Source: Capniomyces stellatus (taxonomy: Eukaryota; Kickxellomycota; Harpellomycetes; Harpellales; Legeriomycetaceae). Taken from it: 64,000 nucleotides of DNA. This document shows positions 20,725 through 30,900 of the stretch, in pieces. Positions within the stretch are counted from its first letter, which is position 1; each line of letters starts with the position of its first letter. The translations under genes and the position numbers were made by a program. The stretch covers positions 1,269,998 to 1,333,997 of the forward strand of contig LUVW01000001.1 of NCBI GenBank assembly GCA_001661515.1, written 5' to 3'. Under the pieces are notes generated by a model. The model searched no databases and had not been told where the DNA came from. It saw only the letters and a program-made list of their open reading frames with translations.

Positions 20725-21702
20725 AGGGAAAGTAAGCGTATGGGCAGACTACTTAGGCGACCTAGCCAAAGACACGTCGGGTAACAGCCGAAACGCCACA
20801 AAGTGGAGAAAATACATAAAAAAAAGACAAAATAGGCACAACCATTTACGAAGAGTGCAACGAAACAGTCAAATGGGAGGACATTACGGAAGCACTGAAA
20901 TTCTCACCCAAAAACAAAGCACCAGGAAACGACGGTATCCCAAGCGAGATCTACAAACTCATGAGCACCGAAGAAACACCCACAAACCACTTTGCAAAAG
21001 TGATTTTCAAAATAATAACACGGATTTAGAATGACGGAAAAGTACCAGAAATCCTAAACGCCAGCGTAGTGGTCCCAGTCCCAAAAAAGGGGAACCTGAA
21101 AGACCCAAACAACTACAGAGAATAGCCATAATAGCGCTTCTATTAAAAATATTTGCCAAACTAGTAGCAATTAGACTCGGCAGGATAGACACTAAATACA
21201 ACATGCTAGCCAAAGAACAAGCAGGGTTTGGAGCAGAAAAAGAATGCGTAGCGCAAGTCACCACACTATACGAACTAGTAAAGAGAAGAAAACTCAAAGG
21301 AAAACCAACATGGATAGGATTTATTGACTTTGCAAAGGCATAAACAGAGTTCACCGGACTTTGATCTTACGCCCAACCCAGCTCGTAATAAGCTGGTAGA
21401 TGAGCTTCTCGGGGGGAGAACTAAAGATCAAGGCATCTTCTATCTAAAAGAAAGAGTATGACCGCTCAGGCTCGATGACGCTTGCAACAGCATCATTCTT
21501 GACTTTAATCCGCGCAGCCCGGTTACTAAGACTCGATTGGATTAGTACATCACCAGCCCCACTGAACCAACGCTACCAAGGTACGGTGTCCCTAGAGAGA
21601 CAACATGGAGTAGGATAGTTGTTGAAATAGTCACTTTTTTTAGAGCGTCCCACTAGCTTTGTAATATTCCATAGTATCGTATTATTGAACTATAATAATA
21701 AT
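20725..21702 (+). mobile_element. Degenerate LINE-type retrotransposon with RT remains, copy 2
   Basis: Broken coding sequence of a non-LTR reverse transcriptase. Recognisable pieces in shifting frames include NKAPGNDGIPSEIYK (about 20915-20960), VVVPVPKKGNLKDPNNYR (about 21070-21120), KEQAGFGAEKECVAQ (about 21210-21255) and WIGFIDFAKA (about 21310-21340). These match the RT fingers/palm motifs of LINE ORF2 (N-K-A-P-G-x-D-G-I, a P-x-x-K-K-G-x-x-x-x-x-x-N-Y-R segment, F-x-D-F-x-K-A). Stops (TAG at 21027, TAA at 21341) and frameshifts (near 20820 and 21120) make it non-functional. Immediately after the FIDFAKA motif it jumps to the 3' block shared with 17052-17412, so the rest of RT has been deleted internally. 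It ends in an (AAT)n/(AT)n tail. Confidence 0.85.
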
Positions 21703-23336
21703 ATATATATATGGATTGGATGCATTATAGCGTTTGAAAGTATACTATTTTCACAATATAACAATACACGTTGTACAAATACAAAAAGCCCTTGGAAGAA
21801 CCGAGTAAGGTTGGTTGTCACTTGTATTTAATAATTTTCGATGTAATACTTGGTGCTTATTGTTGTTTTAATCACAGCGACCAAGTAAGCACTGTTGAGG
21901 TTTTTTGCTTTGTAAACTTTTAGAGATAAGATCATCTGTTTTAGTATTGTGGATGAAACCCGTGTTGAGTTCCGAGGGTCAGTTTGCTTTTTTATTTTCT
22001 TTTTTCGCCAATTTCTTTTTCAAAGAAAATCGGCATTTCTCCAGCTTTTTTTTTCCCACTGACTAAATTTAAAAGCAAGTTGCAAATTCAAAAAGCCGAG
22101 TCAAGTTTCAATAAAAAGGAATCGAGCCAAAAAGTTGAATGAAAAAAAAAAAAAAAAGCTGATCAGAAGAGCCAATCCAAATGCTTAAATCCCTCAAATT
22201 AATGCTTCAATGGTTGAAAAAAAAAAACTATGCTAATTATGAATTTTAGGGAAAGTGATTGAGCTGAAAGAAGTGCAAATAAAAATGAATGGTGTAGCTA
22301 GCTGGAGCTATGATTACGACTTGAATTTGATTTAAAATCGTTGGGATGATATTATTTAATGTAACCAATTTTGACATTTCAACGAGTGGTTCGTTCACCG
22401 ATAGACGTTTACTTTTTTTTATCGGTGATGAAATATGTTCCTTTACAAAACATCGCCAGTTAATTATAAAGTGGGTTACAAATTCAATGCCATTGACTAA
22501 AAACAGTCTTTGTATTGGCTATTTATCTGCTAGAAGATCAACATTCAAATGATTAAAAGTACAAAATGACCTTACTCAAAGGTTATATTCCACTATGTTT
22601 TTTTTTCTCCCAATGACACAAGGTGTAGGCTTGAAAATAACGATGGAATATAGATTCGCCCAAAAGCCAAGGGCGAGTTAAAATATAGGAGATATATAAA
22701 AAAAATAGTGCGTGTTGGGCAGGTATTAAACAAAAGGCTATGTGGTTAATGGAGGCGAAAAAACTAATCAAGGATGAAACTATTTAAAAATATATATATA
22801 TACAATGACGGTAAATGCTGAGCGATTTAGTCAGGCGTAAAGTAAGAAATAGGCGAGAATTGGTGATATAAATTTAGAATTTTTTTTGAAATAATAATTA
22901 TCCAACACGGTTAGTTTTCAAGTTGGTAACTTTCGAGTTTAGAATTTATTGCACAGCTATTCAAAGATGGCCTGTAAAAAGGCCAAAGTTTTGTTTTTAA
23001 GCAGGCAGGCAGTTACATTGGAAGTTTTGCACTGCGAAACTTCAATACCAGCTCTAAAAGAACTGACAACCCATTTAAAAACACTTGGTAAATGTCAGAG
23101 TTAAATATTAGTCTATAAAAAACGTAAAGTTGTCAAGCAAAGATAAAGACCAGAAATAGGCGGGCTTTTGTAAAATAATAAACTGTAGCTAGCAGTAAAT
23201 ACCAATCGTAATATACATCATTTGTAAAAGCAAACATAGCAAAGTGTAGAGTATGGTGCTAGAAAGAAAGAAAATGGTTAAAAGAGGAAAAAAGATAATT
23301 AAAAGAGGAACGAAAAGGATGTAGGGTTTTTATCCA
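21703..23336. other. Intergenic region upstream of the tyrosinase gene
   Basis: AT-rich, with several A- or T-runs. The short frames at 22346-22552 and 22583-22771 have no supporting features. Confidence 0.55.
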
Positions 23337-23337
23337 C

Positions 23338-23346
23338 TATATAAAG
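23338..23346 (+). promoter_or_regulatory. TATA-like element of the tyrosinase gene
   Basis: TATATAAAG lies about 220 nt upstream of the tyrosinase ATG. It is a plausible TATA box with a longer leader; a leader intron is not excluded. Confidence 0.35.
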
Positions 23347-23566
23347 CATGAGTATAATGACAATTCAGAAAGAGAAACTAAAAGTCAAGAAAATACAATC
23401 ATTTCTTTTCTCAACTGTCTTTAAGTCTACCTTTAGCCTAAACAAAAAGCACAAACTAGAAGTTTTTTTTTGTAGAAAAAGTAGATATTTGTTTACTGAA
23501 TATAAATAGATAAGCAAAACTAACAAGTAAACCAACAGGATAAAACAGGAAACCGGTTAATAGACA

Positions 23567-24961
23567 ATGAAGGTATCATTTATCACTACAGCATTAGTGG
23601 CAGTAATCGCAGCTGTGGAGGGGCAGCGATGCTCAAGCGTTATTACCAGAAGGGAGATCAGGAGCATATCGGCAGACGAGTGGTCGTACATGTCGTATGC
23701 AATGTCAAGAATGAACAGAAATGGGTGGTTTAGATGGCTCGCAAAAACACACTCGCGAGAGAGCGGCGGTATCCATGGAGTACCAATGTTTTTGCCATGG
23801 CACAGACAGTTCACCAGGCACTTTGAAACAATTGCGCGTCAGTTCTATCCAAACTTCGCGGTTCCATACTGGGATGCAGCAGCAGACTTTGCGTACCCAA
23901 CAGGAAGCGCGGTTTTGTCGTATAGATACATGGGAGGTAATGGGGACAGCAACAATTGGGACTGTGTGAATAACGGGCTTCATGCGGGGTGGAGGTTGCA
24001 GTACCCAGAGGATGGAGGATGCCTCAAGAGAAGGTTTGCAGGAGGCGGGAGGATTCCATCGTGGACAAGTCCTGAAGAGATGACATATATTTTGCAAACC
24101 AGCGGTGACTATGAGTCATTTAGATATCTACTCGAGGGAACTCTACACGCACATGTACACAACAGCATAGGAGGATACATGTCATCAATGGACTCACCAA
24201 CAGACTTTTTGTTCTTCCTTCACCACTCAAACATGGATAGACTTTGGTGGAAATGGCAAAACTTGGCAAGAGATGGAATGTCGGCTTATGGCGGAGCTTT
24301 GTGGGAACGGTTGCCAAACTACGGTATCACGGTGGAGAGCGTGATGAGACTGGGATACAACGGATTGTGCTACGAGTATGATGACGCAAGAGCATTTAAG
24401 AAGAGACAGGACTCGAGCGCAGGAGCAATTGGAGAGGTAGTCAAGGTTCCAGCAATGAACTTGGCCACAGCATTGCCAGCAAGCGTACTGAAGAAGTTCT
24501 TCCCAATGCTGCTCGACGAAAACACATCAAAAATGTCGGTTGATTTGCCAGACAAAGTGACGAGCAAATCGCTCGAGTTTGCCAAGAACTACAACAGCGG
24601 AAAGTTGTACAGCGCCGTAGCACCAGTCTCAGCATCAACCAACACAACAGAATCAGCTCAGAAACCAATCCAATTGGTGGCTGAGGTAAGCTCTGAAGCA
24701 CTAAAGAAACCTGTAGAGGCTGGCTCAATTGCAGACTCGATAGTATTGACCGCAAACGCACATGACTTGTCCACCAACGGAGCCAGTGGAAACTCAACTG
24801 TAGATACCAGTGCATTCAAGATGCCATACCCATCAAGAATTCCACAAGATTGGCTTGTAATGAACAAGATTGACCTCGGAATATATGAGAAGAACTACCA
24901 GCGTTCCCTAGAGTTGATAGATGCTCTTAATGCCGCAGGATATGTATCACCATACCTCTAA
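23567..24961 (+). CDS. Secreted tyrosinase (type 3 copper monooxygenase)
   Basis: 464 residues, intronless, with an N-terminal signal peptide (about residues 1-20, ending near AAVEGQ). Copper site A: H62, H70 and H79, the last two in HGVPMFLPWHRQFTRHFE, which fits the tyrosinase signature H-x4-F-L-x-W-H-R-x2-T-x3-E. Copper site B: H194 and H198 (LHAHVHNSIGG) and H219/H220 in DFLFFLHHSNMDRLWWKW. The usual DP before the second signature is DF here. Tyrosinases oxidise phenols to quinones for melanin formation or cross-linking. After the core comes a basic KKR (about residue 376-range of the linker following YDDARAF) that could be a Kex2-like processing site, as fungal tyrosinases are often matured by C-terminal cleavage, followed by a roughly 190-residue tail. 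The signal peptide suggests action at the wall or outside the cell. Confidence 0.95.
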   Translation: MKVSFITTALVAVIAAVEGQRCSSVITRREIRSISADEWSYMSYAMSRMNRNGWFRWLAKTHSRESGGIHGVPMFLPWHRQFTRHFETIARQFYPNFAVPYWDAAADFAYPTGSAVLSYRYMGGNGDSNNWDCVNNGLHAGWRLQYPEDGGCLKRRFAGGGRIPSWTSPEEMTYILQTSGDYESFRYLLEGTLHAHVHNSIGGYMSSMDSPTDFLFFLHHSNMDRLWWKWQNLARDGMSAYGGALWERLPNYGITVESVMRLGYNGLCYEYDDARAFKKRQDSSAGAIGEVVKVPAMNLATALPASVLKKFFPMLLDENTSKMSVDLPDKVTSKSLEFAKNYNSGKLYSAVAPVSASTNTTESAQKPIQLVAEVSSEALKKPVEAGSIADSIVLTANAHDLSTNGASGNSTVDTSAFKMPYPSRIPQDWLVMNKIDLGIYEKNYQRSLELIDALNAAGYVSPYL

Positions 24962-25057
24962 TCACTTTTACCTTGTAACAATGTTTGTGGTTTGTTTGTT
25001 TTTCTAGTGATTTTATTGACTATTGTCAAATTGTTGTTAACTCCATTTACATTGTTA

Positions 25058-25063
25058 AATAAA
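25058..25063 (+). terminator. Polyadenylation signal (AATAAA), tyrosinase gene
   Basis: AATAAA about 97 nt after the tyrosinase stop codon, in T/A-rich context. Plausible but common by chance in AT-rich DNA. Confidence 0.35.
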
Positions 25064-25533
25064 CAACCTTATTCAAACAACAGCTAAAAACAAATTCATG
25101 GAAGCAGTTAACCAAGTGCATGAATCTCAAAAGCTATATTCCAAAATAATCGAAATACTAAAAGTAGAAAAAAAATACTCGAAGCGATGATAGAAAAAAA
25201 TAAAATAAAATAACCGAGCCATGGCTAGACTTTTGAGCTGTTTAATAAATAAAAATTAAGGAAGATGTTCAAGCTCGTTTTACTTTGGACTCTGTTAATC
25301 AACTATTGTACAACCGATTATGTTGCCAACAAACCTAATAAATAAATAAGTAAATAAATAAATTAAATAATATACAAATAAAGTAAAAAAGTGTCTAACC
25401 ATCAACACATCATGCAAATAAAAATTAAAGGTAGTTTTGTCTACCTAGTGAAATGCTTTAAAATATAATCACCTTTTTTACTTTAAAGCAAAGACCACCT
25501 TTTCGATCCTGAAAAGGTGTATTTACAATAAAG

Positions 25534-25743
25534 TCACAGCGTTGTGAAACTCCAGTCAATCAGATGTGGTGTTGACTTTAGAGCGTATTTGGTGTGTGTC
25601 AGAACCCACCCAGCTAGTGCATAGCTTGATATAAACGGTGCTAATGCTGCTAATACTGCTAATATAACGGGTTTATGGCCCGATGTTCCTTTCTCCTGTT
25701 TTATTTCACGCCCATGTCTGTATTGATTTGGTGCATGTTTCAT
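25534..25743 (-). CDS. Possible small single-pass membrane protein, unrecognised
   Basis: 69 residues from the first ATG. A polar, basic N-terminus (HGREIKQEKGTSGHK) precedes a convincing hydrophobic helix (PVILAVLAALAPFISSYALA) and a short polar tail. The composition is not the Phe/Lys/Ile pattern of random AT-rich frames, which is why it is listed. I recognise no family, and there may be an undetected upstream exon. It could equally be a chance frame. Confidence 0.28.
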   Translation of the reverse strand: MKHAPNQYRHGREIKQEKGTSGHKPVILAVLAALAPFISSYALAGWVLTHTKYALKSTPHLIDWSFTTL

Positions 25744-26776
25744 ATGATTTGTGTTTGATAGCAATCGAAGGATACTTGCTAGAATAAGTCAGTAACATCT
25801 GGTTGTATCTGACAACATGTAATGCCCAACAGTAGACTTTCTTGATTGCTCGCAATTGAATTCCCAGAAAAACAGCTTTTTTTTTCTTTAGAAGTTATTT
25901 AGTGATACCAAGCTGAGTTTAGTTTCATTGACAAACATTAAAAACAAGAGCAAGAAGAAGAAAAGAAAAAAAGAATCGAATGACCCAATTTATTATCACA
26001 TTATTAGGCGAGAATTAGACTTTGATAAAATGGCTCTAAATCCAATGTTGGGGCGACAACCCCAAAATAAATAATTAATTAATCAATCTCCCCTCCCCCA
26101 CTTGTATAACAAACAGTAAGAAGCTAAATTGAAAACCAAGTTTTAAACAAAAGCTTGAGCAAAGCAAACATCTAAGTCGACACTATTTATTTTACTAAAG
26201 CAAAAAATAGAATAAACTTCCCCCTTTATCAAGCCAACTCAGGGGTATTGCTCTCTTAACGCCGCACATCATTTTAACCGAATTGTTGCGGTGTTGATAT
26301 TGGCGAAATTCTAATTCTGTCATACGTTGGTTAGTCAGTAATCAATCTACTATTTGTAATTAAAGGTGTTTGGTATAGTATCTTGTAGCGAGGCACCCAT
26401 TCACTTTATGATGTTGACTCGAATAAGACAGCTGATGTATACACGCATTACTGTGAATGTAAATCTTTGTGGGATTCGTTGAATATGAGTGAATAGCAGC
26501 AGGGGATACGATAGAATGTAATGGAACTATCGGAATTTTAAATCGAGAGGCAGATGTGTGATGAGGGGGGGGGTTCCTTACTATTCACTTGCAGAGCTTT
26601 TACAGATGTTGTATTGTTTGCTATTGATGATCACTGGCCATTATTGTATATTGTTGTGTTTTTATTTTAATGATAAAAAAAAAGTAACTTATACTATAGT
26701 AACATTCTTAACTTTTCACTTTTATTATCGTTCATATTAATAAATTTCAATAAAAAAAATAAAAAGTTGACTACCA

Positions 26777-27160
26777 TTAATTTTGAATGTGCTTGGGAAA
26801 TGAATAGAGTACCCATTGTTTGAAAGTAGTCAACTTGGTAGGCTTTTGCTGCGCAATAATGTAGTGGAACTTTGTAAATTGTGTAACGTCAAAATTATAA
26901 CTGAATTCAAAATGTACATTTCCTTGGTCCAGCTTATCCGTACGTACTTGATGTTTTACTTGACCGAGCCAGTTTTTTTTCCCTTCAAATAAACCAGGTT
27001 GTTCTAAATTGAATTTTCTGAAAAAAACAATATAAAAAAAAGAGGAAAGGTTGAAAAGTAAAGTGAAAATCGAACAGATTGTCTCCTCCAGCTTGATATT
27101 ATAGGCTACACAGCCAAACACAAAAGTGTGTATCCAATGGCCAGGCAGTAAACTAACCAA
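26777..27160 (-). CDS. Doubtful hypothetical reading frame
   Basis: 127-codon frame. The last 80 residues (from NLEQPGLFEGKKNWLG onwards) have a mixed composition unlike AT-rich noise and follow a good acceptor-like TTTTTTCAG at about 27019. The first part is hydrophobic. The real structure may be a downstream exon with an unrecognised 5' part. No family recognised; possibly a decayed gene. Confidence 0.22.
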   Translation of the reverse strand: MVSLLPGHWIHTFVFGCVAYNIKLEETICSIFTLLFNLSSFFYIVFFRKFNLEQPGLFEGKKNWLGQVKHQVRTDKLDQGNVHFEFSYNFDVTQFTKFHYIIAQQKPTKLTTFKQWVLYSFPKHIQN

Positions 27161-27735
27161 GATAAACCATCAAGTAAGGCCAACTGCTGTAAGAGTTACA
27201 AAGTAAAAGATGCTGTTTCGAAAAATATCAAATATTTAAATATGCCGTTTGTTTATTGGCCTGAGCTTTGCAACTCTTGAAATTTGCTTTAATTGATTTC
27301 AAAGTGAGCATATTTCATTCAGCCAATTATGTAATTCGGGGTTTTCCCAATTAAAGGCTGAAAAGCAGCGATTTACTTGGAGACAATGACTTAAAAATAG
27401 TGCACAAAAATGAAATCAATCAAACTAGAGTTGGAAGATTAACGGAATAAACATTGGAAAAAAGTATAAACGGGGGGTTATAAATAAACTTTAAAAAAAA
27501 ATGGCAGAACAAGCAAAGTAAACGTAAACGGTTTTATTGTTTATAACCCTCATTTGGCAAAAACTATCAAGTGATAAATTCGTTAATAGAAATATTAGGT
27601 AGGGATTTTAAAGCAAAGCTTGTTCAATTTCGTTTCAAAAGCAAAAAAGGCTAGGAAGTGTATAAATAGAAATAGTAACTTTGAAAAAAAAAGCCAAGGG
27701 TTTTGGATTTTGAAATTTTACTAGTAGAAACAGAG

Positions 27736-27743
27736 TATAAAAG
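27736..27743 (+). promoter_or_regulatory. TATA box (TATAAAAG), NBR1-like gene
   Basis: TATAAAAG lies about 240 nt upstream of the ATG at 27985. It fits a TATA element followed by an A-rich leader. Confidence 0.4.
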
Positions 27744-27984
27744 CAAGACAAAAAGATAAAAATAAGCTTTTTTTATTTTAAGGTCTACACTATACAGTTT
27801 TAAAAAACGCAAATAAGCAAGCCATTATTTCAATATATAATCGAGTCTAAATATTAAACTAAACAATAAGTCAAATAAAAAAAACTAAAGAACAAGTCAA
27901 ATAAAAAAATCATTTTTTTCCCACTAGTAATAACAGCAGCAACAGCAAATAAGAAGAAAAAACAAACAACCAAAGCTAGCAACA

Positions 27985-30900
27985 ATGCAAAGAGCAACTC
28001 AGAAAACAAACGTTCAAAAAGAACAGGCCAACATTGCCAATGCCAATGAGCAAAATTATGTACCATCAACCGATGGGCAAGCTGCGCCTCAAGACGGCAG
28101 CCCTGACTTGAGTGCTATTTACGAAACCTTGCAAAAACTTAGCCAGCAAGTCAAAGAGTTGGAGGGAAAGACTGGCGGTGGGGAAAAGCAATCGACTATG
28201 TTGAATTTTGACATATTCAAAAACGCACTCAAAGAAGTGAGCAGAGTCGTCCCAACACTTGCAGATACCGATTTGAGAACAAGTTTCGAATTGGCTACCC
28301 AGATTCCAAAGGGCTTAAACTCGCCAAAGGATCCTTGGAGCCAAGACGCTCAAGTGGGAGCGGATGGTGATGTTGTAAAGGATAATGATTTGGAGGAGAT
28401 GGGTGCTAAGGCAGCAAGTTGCAGCAGCTGTATGCAAAGAATTGTTGGGGGGTTGTGGGAATGTGTAGAGTGTGTGGATTACAACGAGTGCCAAAACTGC
28501 AGATACGACAAGAGTAAGCCGAGCCATATGCATCCTCTTGCATCAGTTCCGTATGAGGACTCATTGGCAAAGTTGAATTCAGTAGAGGGGCCGGAATTTG
28601 TAGTGTATTGCGACAACTGCGAAAAGGAGGTTAGTGGAATGCGTTGGAAGTGTAAAGGATGCAAAGACTATGACCTTTGCGGAAGGTGCCGATCTGAGGG
28701 GATTAAGATTCATCAGGAGACGATGGGGGCAGATCATGTATTTGGGTCTTCGTACAATGTAAACTACTCATTGTCAGGTGGTGAGTTGCCGGTGAAGGAA
28801 GGGTATGAGGCAGTGGTAGTGTGCGACAATTGTAACAATAAAGTGGTGGGGTTGAGGTATATGTGTGATGCGTGTGAGGAGTACGACTTGTGCCAAAACT
28901 GCATGAAAAATTCAAAGGAGATTCATCCAGAGCATGGAGACTTTGTAGCAGTGTTACTGGAAAAGAGGGAGACAGAGGAGTCACGAAGCAGTGAGGCGTT
29001 GAGAGCAAAGGTAGCAAATAAGCAGAACAAGCAGCTTTCCAAATTGGCCAAGAAGCAGCAGAAGATGGCAAAGGAGGTAGGGAAATCGATTAACATTGGG
29101 GACATTGAGAGCTCGATTAGATCTGTTGCCAACGAGCAGGAGTCGTTGCAGATGAAGACAGAGAGGATGAGAATGGAGATGGAAAAGAAACACAACCTGC
29201 TTGTTTTAAAGGCAAAGGAGGCACATGAGAAGGCAGTCAGAAAGGCAGCCAAAGCAGCAGCCAAAGCCAAGTCTAAAGCCGAAGCCAAAAAAGCCAAAAT
29301 GCTGAAAAAGAGCTTGGAAGGCAAAACATTTGGAAATAACCAGACAACAACGGACGAAACGACCAATGAGTCAGACACCTCAGTATCAAATGGGCCTAAG
29401 GAGGAGTCAGCAGACGAGAAAACGTCCAGCAGCAGCAGCAGCAGCAGCAGCCAAGAGCCAGAAAGAGAAAGGTGTAGCCACAAGTTCTGCAAAAAGAGTG
29501 CCTGTCTTCTTGCCAAGCATGCCGAAAGCGTCAAAAGGGCACAGGAATTCCGGTCATCACGGGGCAGTTCTGGACATCCAGGCCATTATAAGCTCTGTGG
29601 AAAGACTAGAGAGAATGTTGAGAATCTAAAGAGAGCAGCCAAAGGCAACAGTAATAGTAGCAGTAGCAGCACAACTCAGAACAAAACTCAGAGCCACCAC
29701 ATCACTAGAGTATTCCCAGAATATGATGGCGATTTAAGCGGGTGCTTTGTTGAGGACCTGACCATTCCTGACAAAACAGTTCTTGGGCCTTCAGAGGAGT
29801 TTGTCAAGATTTGGTCGGTTGCCAATGTAGGCGACACTGACTGGCCAGAGGGCACAAAACTGGTGTTTGTGCGTGGGCCACAGATGTTTAAGCCAAACAT
29901 GATGAGTTTCTCAGTTCTTCCGGCCGAGAAATTCGGCAAAGTCAGTATTGTTGCCGACATGATTTCGCCTCCATACGCTGGACACCACAGAAGTGTGTGG
30001 AGACTAGCAACTCCTGACATGAAGCTCTTTGGCGACAATCTCTGGTGTGACATTGTTGTTGAAGACCACGTAAAAAACCCAATCCCAGACATGCCTCACT
30101 CTGAACATTTGGGTACACCCTGCAGTGCTTCCGGGTTCCATAACATTAACTTGCCAGGATCTTTTGGAAAACCATGTTCTGGAACTGAAACTGAAACTGA
30201 AACTGGAACTGGAACCGAAACTGGAACCGAAACTGGCCATACTAAACGTAGCTCATGTCTTCGTAACGGTTTAGGTACACATAAAGCTCATCACCACCCA
30301 CATAATCATGCTCACCACCAACACCATCATGCTCACCACCAACACCATCATGCTCACCACCAACACCCACACCAACACCCACATCACCATCACCACCAAC
30401 ATCACAGGTCAAGTTTCATCAACAAGTACGCAAACCAAGAAACTTTGGCCGAGTACACCACAGCACTGACCGATGCTCTAGGCCCTGTTATTAAAAGTTT
30501 TGCCCAAGTTGGTGCCGGTATTCTCGATGACCTTGTTAAAAAGGGAGTCGATGCTCAAAAGACCTACCAATCGTCTTTCAATGCCTCAGCCAACCAAACC
30601 TCCAGCTCCTCGGAAAAGCCATCAGCTGCAGATTCAAAATCCAAAGACGGCGAGTCTACAAAATCAAGCCTGCACACCGACATTGCTGCTGCCGCCATCG
30701 CCAATGCCAAAGAACTGATTGAAAAGCACACATCCCAGTTTGTCAACAACATTACTGCTAAAAGCGGCGAACATCACGTTATCAACCATCAAAATTACTC
30801 CTCTGACTTCCCAAGCTCTGCCTCGCCTACCCCCGCCAACTCTGCAGGGTTTACTCGTTCAGTCCCAGAAACCACCAAAACAACCAGTAAGGTCATTGTC

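Larger units (their letters stand above)
24962..27735. other. Long intergenic region with two doubtful small frames
   Basis: About 2.8 kb of AT-rich DNA. It starts with the likely tyrosinase 3' end (AATAAA at 25058) and includes a G9 tract at 26565-26573. Two minus-strand frames (25534-25743 and 26777-27160) are listed separately as low-confidence candidates; nothing else is supportable. Confidence 0.5.
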
